In this document: positions 7,646 to 8,711 of the stretch, piece by piece
How the letters are laid out: every line of letters begins with the position of its first letter
Numbering within the stretch: the stretch's first letter is position 1
DNA from: Planctomycetaceae bacterium
Lineage (GTDB): Bacteria; Planctomycetota; Planctomycetia; Planctomycetales; Planctomycetaceae
Assembly (NCBI GenBank): GCA_020426085.1
Contig: JAGQQP010000146.1
Span: forward strand, 1-8,711
Direction: 5' to 3'
DNA length: 8,711 nt
Notes under the pieces: generated by a model
Database searches by the model: none
The model's input: only the letters and a program-made list of their open reading frames with translations
What the model was told of the DNA's origin: nothing
Program-made: the position numbers and the translations under genes

Positions 7646-8662
7646 TTATTCCTTTTCCGGTAATTCCTGGCAGATTCGTTCAACCAGATCTTTCACGCTG
7701 ACATTTTCGGCCTGCCCGTCATAATTCAACAGAACGCGATGCTGTAACACTTCGTTGGCAAAATAACGTACATCCTCATAAGCCACATGTGCCCGGCCTT
7801 CACTGAGTGCTCGAACACGGGCTGCTTTAATCAATGACTGGGCGGCACGGGGACTGGCACCCCAATGCACGAATCGGCGAATGTCATCGATGGCAAAATC
7901 AGTTCCAGGATGCGTCGAAAGGACAAGACGGATTGCATAATCGCGGATTGGTTCGACAACGACGACCTTATCCAGAACACTTCGCAGTTCCATGATCTGC
8001 TCGCTGTTCAGCAGCTTCTTCAGTTCGATTGGCTGCTTCAGAATCGTCTGCTGCACGATGGTATTCAGTTCGCTCCGGTTAGGAAACGGAACATTAATCT
8101 TGAACATGAAACGATCCAGCTGTGCTTCGGGAAGAGGGTAGGTTCCTTCCTGTTCAATCGGGTTTTGGGTTGCCATCACGAAAAATGGCTGATCAAGTCG
8201 GAAGTGAGTGCCACCTGCCGTCACTGTACCTTCCTGCATCGTTTCCAGCAGCGCCGATTGCGTTTTAGGGGAGGCACGGTTGATTTCGTCGGCTAACAGT
8301 AATTGCGTGAAGATTGGACCTTTGCGAAATTCAAAACGATAGGTACCCGTTTCGTCGGTACTCATGATATTCGTTCCGATGATGTCTGCCGGCATCAGAT
8401 CGGGAGTGAACTGAATACGCTGGAAGTGCAAGTCCAGAACACGTGACAGGGCTTTGACTAACTCCGTCTTCCCCAAACCGGGTACCCCTTCCAGTAGTAC
8501 ATTTCCGCCGCAAAACAAGGCATAGAGAGTTGATTCCACCACGCGTTCCTGTCCGACAATCATCCGCGCGATTTCGGATCGGGCTTCATTGAAAACCTTT
8601 TGGAAATGGTCGGCTTCCGCCTGCAGAACAATGGGTTCCTCGGTGGTTTCTGGCTGATTCAT
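7646..8662 (-). CDS. MoxR-family AAA+ ATPase
   Basis: AAA+ ATPase of the MoxR family, 338 residues from the chosen start, a normal length. Motifs in order: Walker A GVPGLGKT (59-66), Walker B LLLADEINR (121-129), sensor 1 in ATQNP (N167), arginine finger in EAQLDRF (R184) and sensor 2 in SPRAAQ (R272). A small helical lid domain completes the C-terminal third. MoxR proteins act as chaperone-like ATPases that mature or remodel partner complexes, usually through VWA-domain proteins encoded alongside, and two such genes follow directly here. Two ATGs compete, at 8666-8668 and 8660-8662. GTGGAG lies 8 bases before the second and only 2 before the first, so I take the second; the difference is two residues. 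No promoter is visible in the short upstream stretch, so the gene is probably not the first of its operon. Confidence 0.96.
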   Translation of the reverse strand: MNQPETTEEPIVLQAEADHFQKVFNEARSEIARMIVGQERVVESTLYALFCGGNVLLEGVPGLGKTELVKALSRVLDLHFQRIQFTPDLMPADIIGTNIMSTDETGTYRFEFRKGPIFTQLLLADEINRASPKTQSALLETMQEGTVTAGGTHFRLDQPFFVMATQNPIEQEGTYPLPEAQLDRFMFKINVPFPNRSELNTIVQQTILKQPIELKKLLNSEQIMELRSVLDKVVVVEPIRDYAIRLVLSTHPGTDFAIDDIRRFVHWGASPRAAQSLIKAARVRALSEGRAHVAYEDVRYFANEVLQHRVLLNYDGQAENVSVKDLVERICQELPEKE

Positions 8663-8670
8663 CTTCATAT

Positions 8671-8676
8671 CTCCAC
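8671..8676 (-). promoter_or_regulatory. Shine-Dalgarno site deciding the MoxR start
   Basis: GTGGAG on the minus strand. The spacing is 8 bases to the ATG at 8660-8662 but 2 bases to the ATG at 8666-8668, which favours the shorter protein. The 8-base spacing is the same as that of the BatA-like gene. Confidence 0.55.
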
Positions 8677-8690
8677 GATGTTAAACGGTC

Positions 8691-8711
8691 TTATTTATCT
8701 TTATCTTCGTC
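8691..8711 (-). CDS. Possible C-terminal tail of an upstream gene (partial)
   Basis: Reading in from the right edge on the minus strand, one frame gives Asp-Glu-Asp-Lys-Asp-Lys followed by TAA, 28 bases before the MoxR start. A charged, low-complexity C-terminus of this sort is plausible for a real protein, and the spacing fits the rest of the operon. Six codons cannot prove a gene. A second frame stays open until a TAA at 8681-8683, and the third stops at once. The family cannot be named from this fragment. Confidence 0.35.
   Translation of the reverse strand, partial: DEDKDK

Noticed and set aside
7865..8296. Plus-strand open frame of 143 codons
   Set aside because: Antisense to MoxR, whose conserved AAA+ motifs fall in this interval; the composition is that of a shadow frame.
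1..8711. tRNA, rRNA, CRISPR arrays, insertion-sequence ends or attachment sites
   Set aside because: No regularly spaced repeats, inverted terminal repeats, transposase motifs or RNA-gene signatures were seen; coding sequence fills almost the whole window.

Overview
All 8.7 kb reads as one densely packed, co-directional gene block transcribed on the minus strand, from the right edge to the left edge. In transcription order it holds: a possible charged tail of an upstream gene, a MoxR-family AAA+ ATPase, a soluble DUF58 protein with a VWA-like fold, a BatA-like membrane VWA protein, a secreted membrane-anchored protein with a degenerate glutamine-amidotransferase-like domain, an ABC transporter ATPase, and an ABC-2-type permease that runs off the left edge. 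Gaps are at most about 40 bases. Two junctions are 4-base stop/start overlaps (ATGA and GTGA), and no internal terminator is visible, so a single operon is the simplest reading.

The base composition is close to balanced. The gene order (MoxR, DUF58, BatA-like, two-TM GATase-like protein, ABC pair) and several family-specific sequence details fit Planctomycetota, perhaps a Gimesia-like genus. This is recognition from memory, not a search. Housekeeping markers that would settle the taxonomy are absent.

Region by region: 7646-8662 MoxR ATPase; 6734-7639 DUF58; 4854-6737 BatA-like VWA protein; 2646-4823 GATase-like membrane protein; 1659-2606 ABC ATPase; 1-1662 ABC-2 permease, an open frame of 554 codons with no stop in the window. 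No stretch above 300 bases lacks a gene. I saw no RNA gene, mobile element, CRISPR array or attachment site.

A working model (inference): MoxR and DUF58 form a cytoplasmic chaperone/adaptor pair. The BatA-like protein and the GATase-like protein expose large metal-binding or ligand-binding domains on the far side of the cytoplasmic membrane. The ABC pair supplies an ATP-driven membrane complex. MoxR/VWA modules are known to mature or remodel protein complexes, so the plausible role is assembly or energising of an envelope machine whose substrate is unknown. The most notable points are the operon-level coupling of a MoxR-VWA module with an ABC-2 transporter, and the internally duplicated architecture of the permease.
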